Positions 1 to 12,042 of a DNA stretch of 64,000 nt are shown piece by piece. Each line of letters opens with the position of its first letter. Positions within the stretch are counted from its first letter, which is position 1. Origin of the DNA: Nematopogon swammerdamellus. Its lineage: Eukaryota; Arthropoda; Insecta; Lepidoptera; Adelidae. The DNA lies in NCBI GenBank assembly GCA_946902875.1, contig OX336343.1, positions 16,415,596-16,479,595 on the forward strand, in the 5' to 3' direction. Made by a program: the position numbers and the translations under genes. The notes under the pieces are model-generated. The model saw nothing but the letters and a program-made list of their open reading frames with translations, had not been told where the DNA came from and searched no databases.

Positions 1-1758
1 AGCTTTCTCAGCGGTTGGACGTGCGGATTTGATTGCGTGAATTTAGCTGCACCAGTGAAATAAAAATTACTGAAAATATATTCATTAGGTATATAAAAAA
101 ATAATATTCCGATTACCAACTAAGCAAAAACAAGCATAACATCCCTGAATTAACCCTGAATAAAAATTGTAGGTACTCATAAAGTTATAAGAAATATATA
201 TGAATATTTTGTTAAAATACAGAAGGCACATGGACATCATATGTCTACAGCCTGAAAGAAAATAAAAACACTTAAAACCCACTTACGCCACAACTTATCT
301 AACAAGGGGGAAAAAGGATCGAAAAAGGGCGGTTTCGAGCAAAAGACCCACCCATACGTACGAACTATACCGTGCGGTAAAGGCCTCGTTGTGGTAAGGA
401 GATATTTTTGCAAGAAAATGCGTAGTAGGAGCAAATGGAAGCACATATGTACATATGTAGGTGTGTAAGTAAATATTTACAATATGCAGGTAAGCACATG
501 ATCAGCTAGTGTGCTTAGAAGTGCTAGAAGCGCCAGAACTGAGTGGAAACATGTGGCCAAAGCTTGCAAGGCCACGAAGGCGTAAAAATATGAAAATGAT
601 TTAAAAATAGATGTCTGGGATTTGCTCTTCTATTAGCGTGATTATGCAATAACCGGCCTGAATTGAAACATCGTTGATTTATAAATTACAAAGTTAAATT
701 ACAAATTTAAAATATCCCCGACACCTTAAATCGTCATCATAATTTAACTCTTATTTCAAGCTTTTTAAGAGACGTAATTTTTTGATTCCTACTTATTCTA
801 ATATCCAAATCGGTTCATCCGTTTGGGAGCTACGATGCCACAGCACAGGCAGACGCACAGACGCACATACAGACAGACCGAAGCGTCAAACTTATATATA
901 ACACCTCTCCTTTTGCGTTGGGGTTAAAAATATATTATAATATAATCCCGAGTATAATCCACATGCAACAGCAAAGACTAGATTTTAAATTTTAGGGCGA
1001 ACTTTAATAGTGTATCCTGAAAAGGTAGGTGGGTATTTTTTCGATATAGGTAATCACCAGAGTCCTTGTAGCACAACACCGATTACTTTGCTTATCCCGA
1101 TTGTCGGGATACAGCGTGTGGTATGTATGCATGTATATATGATGTACATACATAATAGGCATCTGACCTAAATAGCTGAGTAAGCCGTTCTTTAAAATTC
1201 CACTTGTGCTTTATTATGTAGATTTTTGATGACAAATGAGTTTCACTTTTTAATGAAGAGTCGCCCACCTAAACCAACTAATGAAAAGTGATTCCAGTCA
1301 ATCGAACGTGACAAATTGCCAATGTGGTCGCATAGTGAATCCAATTTTTTAAAACGTCATGCGCTGGGTTTCGCATATTCTTAGTTGATTTTCTCAAATC
1401 CTCAAGTCCTTATAGTTTTTACATTTAAATTATAGCAGTCTACTGTAACAATAGCATTGTGCGATTGCGTACGCAGTCTTTTCGAGACTCAATCTTCTGG
1501 AAAAAGGGCAAATTGAAAGCGTCATATTGAGATGAGAGGATCTGTAAAAAAAAATCTGTAATCTAAAATCAAATTTGAATTTTGAAATAGACAGATTGAA
1601 CAAGATTTGATTAGAAGGATCAAACACTCTAAACTCAAAAAATAACACGAAAAACCTGCATTGAAGAAGACGCAGAAGAAATTCAAACCGTTAACGAAGC
1701 ACCACAATCACATTATTATAAATAGTAGATGGAAGAATAGGAACCCTACAATACAAAC
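1..1758. other. Non-coding, intron 4 side of the transporter gene
   Basis: This stretch lies past the donor of the last visible transporter exon, so it is presumably intron; no continuation exon could be recognised on the minus strand. It is AT-rich. At about 760-935 there is a LINE/SINE-type tail (poly-CAGA tract, then TTGCGTTGGGGTTAAAAA) that recurs in the opposite orientation at 4798-5040. A piece around 1060-1140 (ACAACACCGATTAC, TTGTCGGGATACAGCGTG) recurs at 3360-3430. Confidence 0.6.
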
Positions 1759-1979
1759 CCTCAAAAGCAGCAGGAGCAAGATGCACGACAGACCAAGCAC
1801 TGTGTCCCAGAGCCTCGTCTCGCCGATGTGCTCGTACAGGCCGGTCCACACCTGCAGGAACTTGCCTCCGGGGAAGCTGAGCCCCAGGATGTCCTTCACC
1901 TGCGTCGTCGCGATGATGATGGCGGCTGCTGACGTGAAACCAACCGATACTGGTCCGCTGATGAAGTCTATGAGGAAAC
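1759..1979 (-). CDS. SLC26 (SLC26A11-like) anion transporter, exon 4 (last visible)
   Basis: This exon encodes about 74 residues of the transmembrane core, including GPVSVGFTSAAAIIIATTQV and a long leucine run (CILLLLLLR). SLC26 proteins are multipass membrane exchangers of sulfate and other anions. The acceptor CCCTCAG ends at 1980 and the donor AGG/GTTTGT starts at 1758. It enters in phase 1, completing a Gly codon with exon 3, and leaves in phase 0. The GPVSVGFTSA segment matches the SLC26/SulP membrane region that follows the PQAIAYA signature. The next exon must lie beyond the left edge, so the rest of the membrane domain and the STAS domain are not seen. A 160-codon plus-strand reading frame over this exon (1661-2143) is an antisense shadow. 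Confidence 0.85.
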
Positions 1980-2531
1980 CTGAGGGAATTACAAAGAAGT
2001 TATCACTTTCGTGGGTGGAGGTAGAAATGACTGAGTGTTATGTTGTCAAAAGCATCGATGATCAAAAGAGCTCCGAAAGTATGTTGCAGCCAGGTGGATT
2101 AATTTGGTTGCAAAGATGTAAAAAAATGCCAAAACCCAATTGAAAAGAATAAGAAAATTCAGAGTTTGAATAGCACGTGGCCAATTGGCAAAGATCTTAC
2201 CTCTGTTACGAAAGACAATGAGTTCGATACTCATGAATAGGCAGCGCTTTCTTTCTCATTCGGAGGATATGCAAATTTCCGTCAAGAACACGAGTTGCTC
2301 CATGGTTCGAATTCTTGCAAAACTGTAGTTACGTCGGTCTTCCTTTACTGGCTCTACTTTACCAGGGGTACATTTCGACTTGATTTGTACGCGCCGAAAC
2401 AAGGCCGACTGAAACGGCTAGTTTGATTCTAATTGGAAATCGTAATTGGATGGATCTAGCTGGCTAAGAATATAAACGAGAACGACACTGAAATTAAACT
2501 AGAATGAACCACGAAATAATAAGGGACTCAC

Positions 2532-2798
2532 CAAGTTGAAGGACCCCCATCAGCAGCTCGACACATCCAGACAGAAAGCACAGCAGCACTGCAAACTCTG
2601 GGCCCAGCCCGTGCAGGTTTTCTCTTGTCAATATTGCGGCTATGGCCGTCGGTCCGATGGGCGAGTCCTTACACGATCCGAATATCGTGTACACGAAGCA
2701 CGCCATGAAGGAAGAATAAAGACCGTATTGAGGAGGAAGACCGGCCACGTTCGCGTAGGCTATGGCTTGAGGTATGACAGTCAAGCCCACTGTGAGAC
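2532..2798 (-). CDS. SLC26 (SLC26A11-like) anion transporter, exon 3, with sulfate transporter signature
   Basis: This is an 89-codon exon, phase 1 to phase 1. It carries the family hallmark: IPQAIAYANVAGLPPQYGLY, then FGSCKDSPIGPTAIAAILT, then a hydrophobic helix ending ELLMGVLQLG. These correspond to the first transmembrane helices of SulP/SLC26 transporters, including the conserved PQ-x-x-AYA stretch and the SxGPTA loop. The acceptor is TTCCAG/GTCTC and the donor CTTG/GTGAGT. Intron 3 is only 552 bp, whereas the upstream intron 2 is 12.5 kb. The closest named group by eye is the SLC26A11-type sodium-independent sulfate transporters, which form a large paralogous set in insects, so exact orthology is not claimed. 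Confidence 0.93.
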
Positions 2799-2919
2799 CT
2801 GGAAGACAATATGTTGAACAGTGTTATGTATTGCTGCGCCACTTGTGTCAAAGTGGTGAAGGTTTCTGTGTAACTATAAAACTGTAGATTCCTTAATTTG
2901 TTTTTGAATTTTATGGATA

Positions 2920-3290
2920 CTGACACGGTGTGTAGCCAACACAGAACACCGAAATAAAATATGATCTGTGGTTGGCTACATCACCTAAAACATCCGTGAT
3001 GTCAGGTGCCATGTCCGTCCTTCCCTTTGGTCATGCTTCAAGCTAGTTGGTGGGATAAAACCATATACTTAACATACAAATAATATTAAAAAAATGTTTA
3101 AAAAATATTATTAGGTATGACGACCAGTGTAACCAAATTACCATTTCGGTACTTAAAAAGAATAGCCCCACTGCATATCTCCCCGTGCGTGTCGAAAAAG
3201 GCGACCAAGAGATAAGTACAAGGTGCCGTGCTAAAGGGCGCCAGGCTGGCCACCTTGGCACGGTCCTTCCACCGAGTCATGCAGCAAGTG
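2920..3290. repeat. Degenerate SINE-like fragment (GACACGGTTGGCTACATCACC family)
   Basis: This is a truncated, rearranged copy of the dispersed repeat seen best at 14340-14705. It keeps the GGCTACATCACCTA and CATCCGTGATGTCAG blocks at about 2965-3005. The distal block follows at about 3160-3215 (AAAGAATAGCCCCACTGCAT, then a GTCGAAAAAGGCGAC-like stretch). It lies in intron 2. Confidence 0.55.
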
Positions 3291-4331
3291 TCTGACTAGT
3301 GCTTGATCTAGTACATTGCTAAACGTGGTTGTCGGTGTTGTGCTGTTATTTACAAGAGTCCTTGCACAACACCGATTACGCTGCTAGCCCCGATTGTCGG
3401 GATACAGCGTGTGGTATGTATGTATGTACAAACATGTGTTCTTTGAACTGCTATCATGTTTGCTAACACAACTCAAAAAGGCATTTACGATGTTTTTAGC
3501 TCGATGGTTTCCGTGATAGCAATGGCAGGCTACTGATGTGGGCGGAGATCATGTGTGCGCGGAGCTACGCTCACTTGCGGTGCATATTACCGTCTACGTC
3601 TATATGATAGATAACCGTGTAACCGTCTATATGACAACCGTGTAGTGTAACCGTCTATATGACAACCTTGTAGGTTAGTTTAAACTTTAGACGGAAGTGA
3701 CCACAGAACTCCTAAGTAATAGCTAATACTTCTCTCTCTCTCTGATCTGTGGAAGTGACTGAACTTTCACACAATTTTTTTGCATACCTACTTACTTGTT
3801 TGTTTTGTTTTAGTTAGCAATTTAATTTAAATGATTGCTGATTTAAAGGGATTGTTAAATATATAAAAATTCTACCTTGTAAGTAGAGGCTTTAATAATT
3901 TCCTTTTATAATTGTATGTGATCGTTAAATTTTGAATACATTTTTCATAATAAATAATAAATTAAGTTCATAAGTTCACACAACCCCGACCACAAAACAT
4001 TCACTCTTCACTCAATTAATAAAATAAATAAATTACAAAATTACAAAAACAAAATTGGTGTCATTATAACCATACTTAACAGAGTTTCGTGCGTGCACCA
4101 AACAAATAAGGTCTTCTCAATAATGCTGTTGAATATTAATCGAATTAAGTCTAACTAGATGTTCTTCATTCTGTTGATAATCCAGGTCTGTCGTTAATGC
4201 GATCGGATCACGAGATAACTCATTTGCAAGTAAAACGATAATGATGCAATTGCAGATTGAATTACCTACTACAACATTTCGTGACTAAGCTGATACTGAA
4301 TGCTATTATGATTGAAGTAGAACTGCTGTAA

Positions 4332-4617
4332 GACGGAGGTTACACGCTAGGTTTGGCATCAGTTTCAGTCCATCAGTCTGGTTAAACCATGGTCCAGCCA
4401 GACTGACCGTTTAATCTAAAATTGATGGATGGATGGATTGGACTGATGGGCCAGACTGATGGATTTTAAAATATTTTGATACTATAGGCTGATGGCAGAC
4501 TAATAGTGCGAATGCATTTTACGTCTGGCGTCAGTCTGGCGTCAATCTGGTCGTGACCAAGGCAACGACCAAGGTCACGGACTGAACTGATGCCAAACCT
4601 AGCGTGTAACCTCCGTC
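4332..4617. mobile_element. Harbinger-like MITE with TAA target duplication
   Basis: The ends are inverted repeats of about 40 bp that begin GACGGAGGTTACACGC. The flanks are TAA at 4329-4331 and 4618-4620, the 3-bp TWA duplication typical of PIF/Harbinger elements. The 286-bp interior has several GTCTGG/CCAGAC inverted words and no coding potential. Confidence 0.75.
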
Positions 4618-4797
4618 TAAGTAAGCAACTAGTTATTTTAGGGATCCGTAGCCAGCGATAAAATCGGTCAGGTAGGTAGTTGTCGATACAATTTCATCGC
4701 CAGCATGGGGTGCCAGGGGGTGCCAGTTGGTGCCACTTGCACTTGCACCAGTTGGGAATCCTGGGATTAATATAATACCTATTAAAATGAAAACTGA

Positions 4798-5040
4798 AAA
4801 CTCTTTTTTAATCCCCGACGAAAAAAGAGGGGTGCTAAAAGTTTGACGCCTGTCCGTCTGTCTTTGAGTGATAAGTCCGCCTTTGCCCCTCATGTAAATT
4901 ACTTATCGTTTGTTACTGTTAAATGTTTTGGAGCAATAAAGTATTTCTATCTATCTATCTATCTATCTATCTGTCTCTGTGTCTGTGGCATCGTAGCTCC
5001 CAAACGAATGGGCCGATTAGGATGTGGTTTTTTTATTAGA
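4798..5040 (-). repeat. LINE/SINE tail with TATC microsatellite
   Basis: Read on the minus strand, this ends in the same TTGCGTTGGGGTTAAAAA-type tail as 760-935 (here with variants around CCCCGACGAAAAAAG). It is interrupted at 4865-4975 by another repeat (GTAATTTACATGAGG / GGCAAAGGCGGAC, recurring at about 39890-40010) and by a short (TATC)n array at 4947-4972. It is non-coding. Confidence 0.6.
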
Positions 5041-6949
5041 ACCCTAGTTTAAACCGGGCTGGCTCTTAGATGTGTTAGAAATCAAGTAATTATGAAGTAA
5101 TCAAAAAATGACGTCACACGAATAAACCGACTTGGATGCGGTTTTTTTTAAACCTTGAAATATAAAAATCCACGATCCCTTAAAAATTCTAAAATAACTT
5201 CCGTTTAGTTAATTAAAGGAGTTTCGGGACCGCTAAGTAAATAAAATATAAAAACTCGGCAGCGCGGGTATTTATTTAGGATTACTTTTTACTTCTTAAG
5301 GGGCCGGGGGGTTTATTAAATTTGTAATTTAATTGGGAATTTATAATTTTCATTGACAATATTTATAGGGATTGATTGGTAACAAATATCAACTGTCAAT
5401 GTTGACACTAATTTACAACGAAAAATATAAGGCTGCACACCCCTTAGCATTTTTTTCTGCCAGCGTCCATGCCTACGTACCTACATAACAGTACAATGTG
5501 ATGTGGCGAGTCAACTATGTAGTGTAGAGATTCGATTCACATGATCGAAGTTGAGCCAGTAGGTACAACTATGTCTGTGTCTGCTGCATTGGATGGAATG
5601 AACTGAATGGAACTGAATGCTGCAACTGTCTAGTGTTGTGTGCAGCGAGCTGTGAGACAATAAGATACGTGATGTAGGTACGTGACACCGAACAACATAT
5701 TCGCGTTAGTGATAGATATCGGATTCACTGTCGATTGAATGTAGGTACTAATTCCATACCATTCATAATGATGCCTGGTATGGAGGCACAGATCGCCGAA
5801 AAAAATTATGGTAGGAGAATAACGAAATAGAATAGATTGGAAGACCCGGGAAAGTTTGCCCTAGCTAGAAGCACGTCACGTACATAGACCTGCTGGTTTT
5901 GGAATAATCGCCTCGGACAGAGCAAAGACATATTTCTTATTACTTTTAGTACAACTGTAAATATTAAAAAAATCCTGAGAAGTTGAACTTTGTCAAGACA
6001 TTTCCATATAAAACTCGACCTATTAGAAAAAAAAAACATTATATTTTTTATTTAATCGAAGTAACTTATTCTTAATGAGACAAATGTATAACCTTGATAA
6101 AATTAACCTAATAAATAAATAAAAAACTAAATACTAACATTTAAGATTACTGTAAGTAAAATACTTCGTCCAATTCCTCCGACTCCGCCACAGTACCCAA
6201 TACGCTGGCTGCGTTGCCCCGTTGAATGGCTAAGCCTATTTGCTGAAAAACATTTGTATAATTTCCCCCATATTAGATCATTACAGTTTAAGACCCATAA
6301 AATTGTTGACCATGTTGTTGCCTCTCCAGAACCTTCAAGTTCAAAGAGATCGCTCGAACAGTTTAGAACCTACAGGCTGTGACATACGAACGGATGGACG
6401 GACACACACCTGACCAATTTTATAAGGGTCCCTGTCAGCGCCGATGGCTACGAAAACCTAAAAATAAACCTAAAAACCGATATCATATCGTAGGCACTAT
6501 TAAATATAGTTCAAAGAATTTTGCCCAAACAGTAGTTCCTCCGACGTAACCCCCGAAATGTTCTAAGTCCCTTATCAATTAATTACTCTCAATAAAGATC
6601 AATCACACTGATAAGGCGAATTGCTCTGGTTCTAAAACCAATTACACTGATAAGGGACTCAGAAAAATTTGGGGGAGGCGTCGGCGCCCCATAAGCCCTC
6701 CTACTCCAAATTATGTTCAAAGCTGACATTGTCTCTTGCTGGGACTGCGGAAAAAATCGGGGTGTGGCTGTGTCGTGGACACGGCCGTGTGTTTTACGTG
6801 AATACGTGTACGTAACGGGTAATATTTTCCTAGAGCGTATTACGTAACGAATTCTTTGATAATTTAGCTATCGAGTGGTGTAATTAAATTTTGGATGTAG
6901 ATGATAGATATGAAGCTGCAACACCAAACTGTATCCCCCGATTTTGTCG
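5041..6949. other. Non-coding intron sequence, nothing recognised
   Basis: AT-rich intron 2 sequence with no open frame of any recognisable family. The frames present are short and lack domain motifs. A CAGAAAAATTTGGGGG / TTATCAATTAATTACTC region near 6560-6680 repeats the word ACTGATAAGG twice. Confidence 0.5.
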
Positions 6950-6954
6950 CCTGT

Positions 6955-7100
6955 TCCATCTATCCATACCAAGTCATCCATACTAGTATGGAAAAAAGGA
7001 ATATTTTTCCACTTATCCATACTAGTATGGATATATGGAAATTATACATCCATTTATCCATACTAGTATGGATATGTGGAAATTATACATCCAAGGGATC
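6955..7100. repeat. Cluster of CCATACTAGTATGG palindromes
   Basis: The self-complementary 14-mer CCATACTAGTATGG occurs three times, at about 40-nt spacing, each followed by a GGAAATTATACATCC-type segment. A second cluster with the same palindrome, partly decayed, is at 15000-15185. Confidence 0.8.
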
Positions 7101-7242
7101 GTTAAGCCGCCCCCAAAATAAATAACGTGACATTTATGAAATATTATTTTCTGGTATTAAACATACCCATTTGCACACTTTGTCTCACTTCTACAATTTA
7201 AATTGTGAAAATTTTTGTATTGTGTGCAATAATTGTAGTGCG

Positions 7243-7437
7243 CTGGAATTTAGACTGCTAAGCGCGTCTTGCACCAACACGAGTTTAAAGTTAAGTAGCG
7301 AGTTATGGATTTAAACGCGGTTCACACATACAACGGGTGCTAGTTTAACGAGTTGAACTGGTTTATATATTGAACTTGTGTTGGTGCAAGTGGGCCTTAG
7401 TTCAGAATTATTCTGAACTAAGCAGTCTAAATTACAG
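7243..7437. mobile_element. Palindromic MITE interrupted by a Harbinger-like MITE (copy A)
   Basis: The outer inverted ends are GCTGGAATTTAGACTGCTAAG at 7243-7263 and its complement near 7413-7437. Between them, at about 7261-7396, sits copy A of the family with ends GGCCCACTTGCACCAACAC. Its left tip is altered to AGCGCGTCTTGC, and TTA follows its right end. The inner element was therefore inserted into an existing foldback element. Neither is coding. Confidence 0.65.
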
Positions 7438-7640
7438 CGCTGAAGGTTGAAGAAGGAAGAGCATGAAAAGCCCAACATAGAGGTTAAGCATATAAAAAAC
7501 TATTGCATACATAAAAGTAATGTGCGCGGGAATTTTATGGTAAAAGCTGAACCCTTCCCCCTCCCCCCCCCCCCCCCCCCCAACCCCCCTAAAACAGTCA
7601 AGTGGTTTATGAACACTCCCCAATTATCACTAATGAGTTA

Positions 7641-7785
7641 GGCCCACTTGCACCAACACGAATTTAACTATAAACCAGTTTAACTCGTTAAACTAGCACC
7701 CGTTGTATGTGGGAACCGCGTTTGAACCGCGTTTAAATCCATAACTCGCTATTTAACTCTAAACTCGTGTTGGTGCAAGTGGGCA
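7641..7785. mobile_element. Harbinger-like MITE, GGCCCACTTGCACC family, copy B
   Basis: This is a 145-bp foldback with ends GGCCCACTTGCACCAACACG. TTA lies on each side (7638-7640 and 7786-7788), fitting a PIF/Harbinger target duplication. It is inverted relative to copy A 240 bp away; a third copy (C) is at 41064-41208. A C-homopolymer lies between copies A and B at about 7560-7580. Confidence 0.8.
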
Positions 7786-7788
7786 TTA

Positions 7789-8549
7789 ATGTACTATGGT
7801 TAAGATAAATGCCCATTATAATAAAATTTATATTTATTAAGAAAATAATCTATTTTGAAACTAAAAATAAGATCATCTCTACGTATACATCACTATGACG
7901 ACAATTTTTTTTTTCTATTTTCAACAGTTGAAAATAGTTAAATATCTGCGATCAGTCTTCAGACTATAAGCAGGTGTGTGGCGTGGCGTGGACCGTGGTT
8001 TAGACTTGTTGGCTGTACTCTCCATCGAAGATGCCTCAATTATTCAGTTGGAGTGTTGGACTTCACATCAAAACTCCAGGATGTCTTGTCGCTTGAGCCT
8101 TTTTGCATACGGGAGTGTAGTAAGGTGTCCTGATAGCTGGTTGGGGTGTTTTATGAGCCTTTGCCTTGGTGACAGGAGCTATTTCTTCGCAGACGGTCGG
8201 AATTTCGATGAGCTGATGTATTTCCGTTGTGGTTATGAACCACAAAGCGTTGGCAAGGCAAACTTTGATGACAAAAATAAGAAAAAAAAAAATCTAAAGG
8301 TTTAGCTCCATACCGCAAAATCACGCTAAAATTATCTTAACATATCAAGAAAATGTCCAGTAGTAATTTCTCGTGTTACTAATTGTAGTTGTGCATTTTG
8401 AATAACATAATCCCGGTTTATATATTTTTGTTCTCGCTTTTTCGGCAGCTTTATGTTATTTGATATTGACATGTAGCGTTTTTTCTCCACTATAGAATTA
8501 TTGTATAAAAGTTTTAACAGTCCATATAAACTATTTTTTCTGTTATTTT
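7789..8549. other. Non-coding intron sequence
   Basis: AT-rich sequence with poly-T and poly-A runs. Both strands carry short open frames near 7976-8305 with no recognisable domain. I do not call a gene here. Confidence 0.5.
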
Positions 8550-9689
8550 TGTGATTTACCTCTAAGTTGGTTCCGGTCTTACCTCACAAACCGTCAACAA
8601 GCAATTAAACATAAAGAAGACACGGATATATCTGATTTCTTACCCATCTCTTACGGTGTTCCCCAGGGCAGTGTTCTCGGTCCAGTCCTTTTCCTAATTT
8701 ACATCGATGGGCTATGTCGGACTAGTTTAGAACATGGCAATATAGTTACGTTTGCTGATGATACTGTTATTCTATTTAAAGATAAATCTTGGAAGGGTGT
8801 CACAGAAAAAGCCCAAACTGGACTAAACGCAACATTAACATGGCTACAAAATAATGTCCTATCAGTGAACTGTACCAAAACAAAATATGTAACGTTCTCA
8901 ATTACTTTTCGAAATCAACCATCCATAGATTTGAAGCTAACAGCTCACAGCGTTGCCTGCAAAGGCCAGAATTTATGTGACTGTTTGCCTCTGGAGCGTG
9001 TGGATAGGATTAAATATCTTGGCCTAATTATTGACAACCGCCTCAATTGGAAGGCACAGATTGAAGGTCTTACTAGTAGAGTCAGAAAACTAATTTATTT
9101 CTTTAGTCAAATTCGTGAAATAGCTGACTCTTCTCTCCTCAAACAGGTTTACCATGGCATCTGCGGTTCCCTTCTAAACTATGGAATCCTGGCTTGGGGA
9201 GGAGCAGCTAAGACCTTCATTCTTCAAATAGAGAGAGCTCAACGTTCCATTTTGAAGGTTATGTACTCCAAACCATATAGATACCCAACTACGGACCTGT
9301 ACAATGAGTGTGAACTACTGAACGTTCGCCAAATTTTTATGTCAAACCTCTGCACCTATTTTCATTCCCACAAAATCCTACACCAGCGTACTTCACACGG
9401 ATTCAGCACTAGGGCTAACCTTATGGAAAAACTTGTAAGAGAAAAACATAAAACCACATTCTTTCGACACACTATTTACTTTCTAGGGCCTAACCTTTAT
9501 AATAAAATCCCAAAAGAACTCAAACAAATACAACATACTAAATTGTTCAAATCTAAAATAAAATTATGGCTATTATCTTTCACTACGACTGAATGTGAAA
9601 GTATGCTGTGTAATGTAATGTCACATACTGACTATATAATATTTATGTGTTTTTATGAATTTGTACATTTTAATTTTTGTTTTGTTTAA
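8550..9689 (+). pseudogene. 5'-truncated Jockey/CR1-like LINE reverse transcriptase
   Basis: An open frame runs from about 8553 to the stop at 9687-9689 (about 375 codons) but has no start, so the element is 5'-truncated, as is usual for LINEs. Visible motifs in order are WFRSYLTNRQQ, YGVPQGSVLGPVLFL (RT block), TFADDT (catalytic Asp pair, codons near 8752-8763), RIKYLGLIIDNRLNWKAQI, GILAWGGAA and IERAQRSILKVMY. The thumb and C-terminal tail of Jockey-clade ORF2 follow. An AT-rich tail with AATAAATAAC near 9775 comes after. The frame is uninterrupted, so the insertion is fairly young. It sits antisense to the host gene in intron 2. Confidence 0.9.
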
Positions 9690-10005
9690 TTTTTTCGGTC
9701 TTTTTTATTTACAATGCAAACGTATTTATTTTTAGTAATTTCATAAGCATTCGATGTTTATATATCCTATAATTAATAAATAACTTATATTATATATGTA
9801 TACTTATTATTAGTACTTATATGTTTAAAAATGAAATCGCACAGAATTTTCATAATATTTTTTTTTTTCTCTTTTCTTTGCACTTTTGTCACACCAATGG
9901 GGGCGGAGCAAGGCGTCACAGGCGAGAGTCTAGTGTCTTGCTCGAGCATAGATAGAAAGTGATACATATAATACATCTTTAGTGCTCAATATTAAAATAT
10001 TTTTA
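9690..10005. other. LINE 3' tail and AT-rich spacer
   Basis: This holds the untranslated tail of the LINE and then a short GC-richer stretch around 9890-9960. No gene is seen. Confidence 0.5.
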
Positions 10006-10652
10006 TTATGTATTTGGAAATACCGATGTTACGGCCTTCGTAATGGCCTCCTCATAATCGGCCATTATGTAAGCCGGAGCCCACTGCTTCATTTGAGATT
10101 TAATGAGTGAAAACATTGTGATATATGTTTCTGTCTTTTTGTTTGGAAGAAGGGCATGCAAAACAGGTATTATATTGGTGTATTGCATCGTGCTACCAAT
10201 ATCACAGTGTAAACTGACTAACTGAGTAAAAGGTTCGGGGCAAACTTTAAAAGTACCATCTATGAAAACATTATTACTTTTTATTAATAATTATCAAATA
10301 TTAAAATGCGTGTATCCTGAAAATTATAATCTGCAACTAAAAAAAATAGAAATTTGGGAGGAATTTCTACCTCTTCACTATTTATTTTATAAAACATTTT
10401 GCTTGTGCCGGCCTCTTTATTTCGGTGGTTATACAGAGCCGACTTCACATTTACAAAATCTGGTGTTGAGGTTACCATATCCAAACCGTCATCTTCAATC
10501 CCCTTTACGATCTCATTAAAAATTTGTGGTATTGGAGTAGTAATGTTTGCAATAATATCTTGTTTACAGTTATTTAATCGTATGTCCACTTCATTCTTGG
10601 CTACGTTACGTAGGCATGTCAAGGAATGAACCACCTTTTTCTCAACAGTCAT
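10006..10652 (-). pseudogene. Broken MULE-type transposase (two segments, frame break between)
   Basis: The upstream segment (10284-10652) reads TPIPQIFNEIVKGIEDDG, then FVNVKSALYNHRNKEAG and DTRILIFDN. The downstream segment, from about 10257 to 10006, reads FIDGTFKVCPEPFTQL, IIPVLHALLPNKKTETY and MADYEEAITKAV. The order (P-x-I-x-N, ILIF, F-x-DGTFK-x-x-P, LLPNKK, DYE) is that of MULE transposases linked to FLYWCH domains in insects. The DGTFK and DYE positions supply catalytic aspartates in that family. Stops and a frame shift near 10258-10284 separate the halves, and a TAG directly precedes the first ATG. The element is dead. It may once have joined the FLYWCH segment at 13700-13861, which is upstream on the same strand. 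Confidence 0.8.
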
Positions 10653-10782
10653 CTAATCCTGTAAAGAATGCAGCGCCTATAGGTAAGTACAATGAATAGC
10701 AATAGTATACAGTACAATAGTACACTTACTCTGTGAAGAAAAAAAAAAAACAAAGTTAATTAATAATTTTTTTTATATTTTC

Positions 10783-11190
10783 CGATATAGGTCACTGAGT
10801 TGGAGGGGCCAGAGCACATGCTCCGACCAGCCAATATCACCTCCGAGAAGGTAGGTGCCATACCGGAGACTTCCCTTTAGATTGCTGGCTACACTGGACT
10901 AGAGAACACAGCCGAGGCTGCTATGCGGCCATCTTACGCCCAGTATGGTGGTACCAACCCAGTCAGCTACAATTAGAGCCTAGCACCTAGTAAGGGGCAA
11001 GGGAAGGGACCTACAGTTTCACACCGGTTCCGAACGGCGAAGCAGCAGGTGTAGGTAGGTATGAACGTACATTTTTTGGTCAGAAAAACTCATTGATACA
11101 TGCCGAGCGGATTCGAACCTCGGACCTTTCGCATGAGAAGCCGACGCCCGCCCGCTGGATCGATATCTAGACATACCTATATCTTTCAAA
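10783..11190 (-). repeat. tRNA-derived SINE (same family as 16105-16494)
   Basis: On the minus strand a Pol III B box, GGTTCGAATCC, is visible at 11109-11119. The tRNA-like head upstream is partly replaced. The body (ACTCAGTGACC-type end near 10790) closely matches 16105-16494. Confidence 0.75.
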
Positions 11191-11504
11191 AATACTTACT
11201 TTAATTGTTACGGATCCGACCAAAGAGATTTTATGTATAGAGTGAGCACTACGAAGAAAGAATACAGAGAAATGACGGCCAATAACTGAGGTATGAGGTA
11301 AGGTAGCGGGGTGGCGGAACGCTGAGCCGCGCGGGGCGGGAAGCGAGCGGGAGAGGGGCTAGCTAGCGAGCGACTAGCGGCTAGCGGCCCGGCCGGCCCG
11401 GCCGGTCAGTCAACACGTGCATTGGAATACGTAGGGTTGTCACTTAGTCTACCAAAAATATATTTTTCGATTTATTATTTTACGAGTAGGTATTATGGTT
11501 AATT
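11191..11504. other. GC-rich non-coding stretch
   Basis: Between 11290 and 11410 there is a strongly GC-rich block (GCTAGCGAGCG, GGCCGGCCCGGCCGG) in AT-rich surroundings. No coding frame is recognised. Confidence 0.5.
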
Positions 11505-11567
11505 GTGCCCGTAGTCTAGTGGTAACGCTTCTCAATGCAGAAGTTGCGGGTTCAAATCCCGGGCACT
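11505..11567 (+). tRNA. tRNA-like sequence, too short; probably tRNA fossil or SINE head
   Basis: A perfect 7-bp acceptor-like helix (GTGCCCG / CGGGCAC) encloses an A-box-like TAGTCTAGTGG, a CTTCT/AGAAG hairpin and the B box GGGTTCAAATCCC. The span is only about 62 nt and the anticodon loop is one base short with no U33. A functional tRNA is therefore unlikely. No anticodon is assigned. Confidence 0.4.
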
Positions 11568-12042
11568 AACTAATGTACTTATTTATTTCCTTGATAAAGA
11601 TTGATATACATGCATTTCATAACGAATAGGTACGATCGCTCCGGTGAAGAAAAATAAAGTTAGGTAACTAGTGCACACTGGTCTATGAAAGGTATTTTTG
11701 TGTAAACTGCTTCTGATTTCCACTGGTCACCATGTACGAGTAATCGAACCGGATATAACAAATTGTGACAAGTTCGAGTGCAATATGACTGCCATAAGAA
11801 TACTCAATAAACAATAAAACAACAACAATAAAAACAATACCTCCTATGTCAGTGAGCAGAGTCCGTGCCTAGCAGTGGGACGTTTTAAAGGATTATAGAA
11901 GAAAACAGATAGTGAATTTCATCGAAAAAAACGTTTTTATGTATTTAAACTTAAAATACAGAACTATAATAACTTGAAATACATACCTAAACTTATATGG
12001 GTTTTTAAATTACCGTGGTTATTTGACATTTTAAGAAGTAAC
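11568..12042. other. Non-coding intron sequence
   Basis: AT-rich. Near 11855-11885 it carries a decayed LINE-tail phrase (CCTAGCAGTGGGACG). Nothing else is recognised. Confidence 0.5.

Noticed and set aside
237..446. Next transporter exon on the minus strand
   Set aside because: The 69-codon frame does not resemble any SLC26 segment and lacks a fitting acceptor/phase.
1661..2143. 160-codon plus-strand frame
   Set aside because: It is antisense to a well-supported SLC26 exon and has no domain.
11505..11567. Functional tRNA
   Set aside because: Only about 62 nt, anticodon loop short and without U33; kept as a tRNA-like relic.
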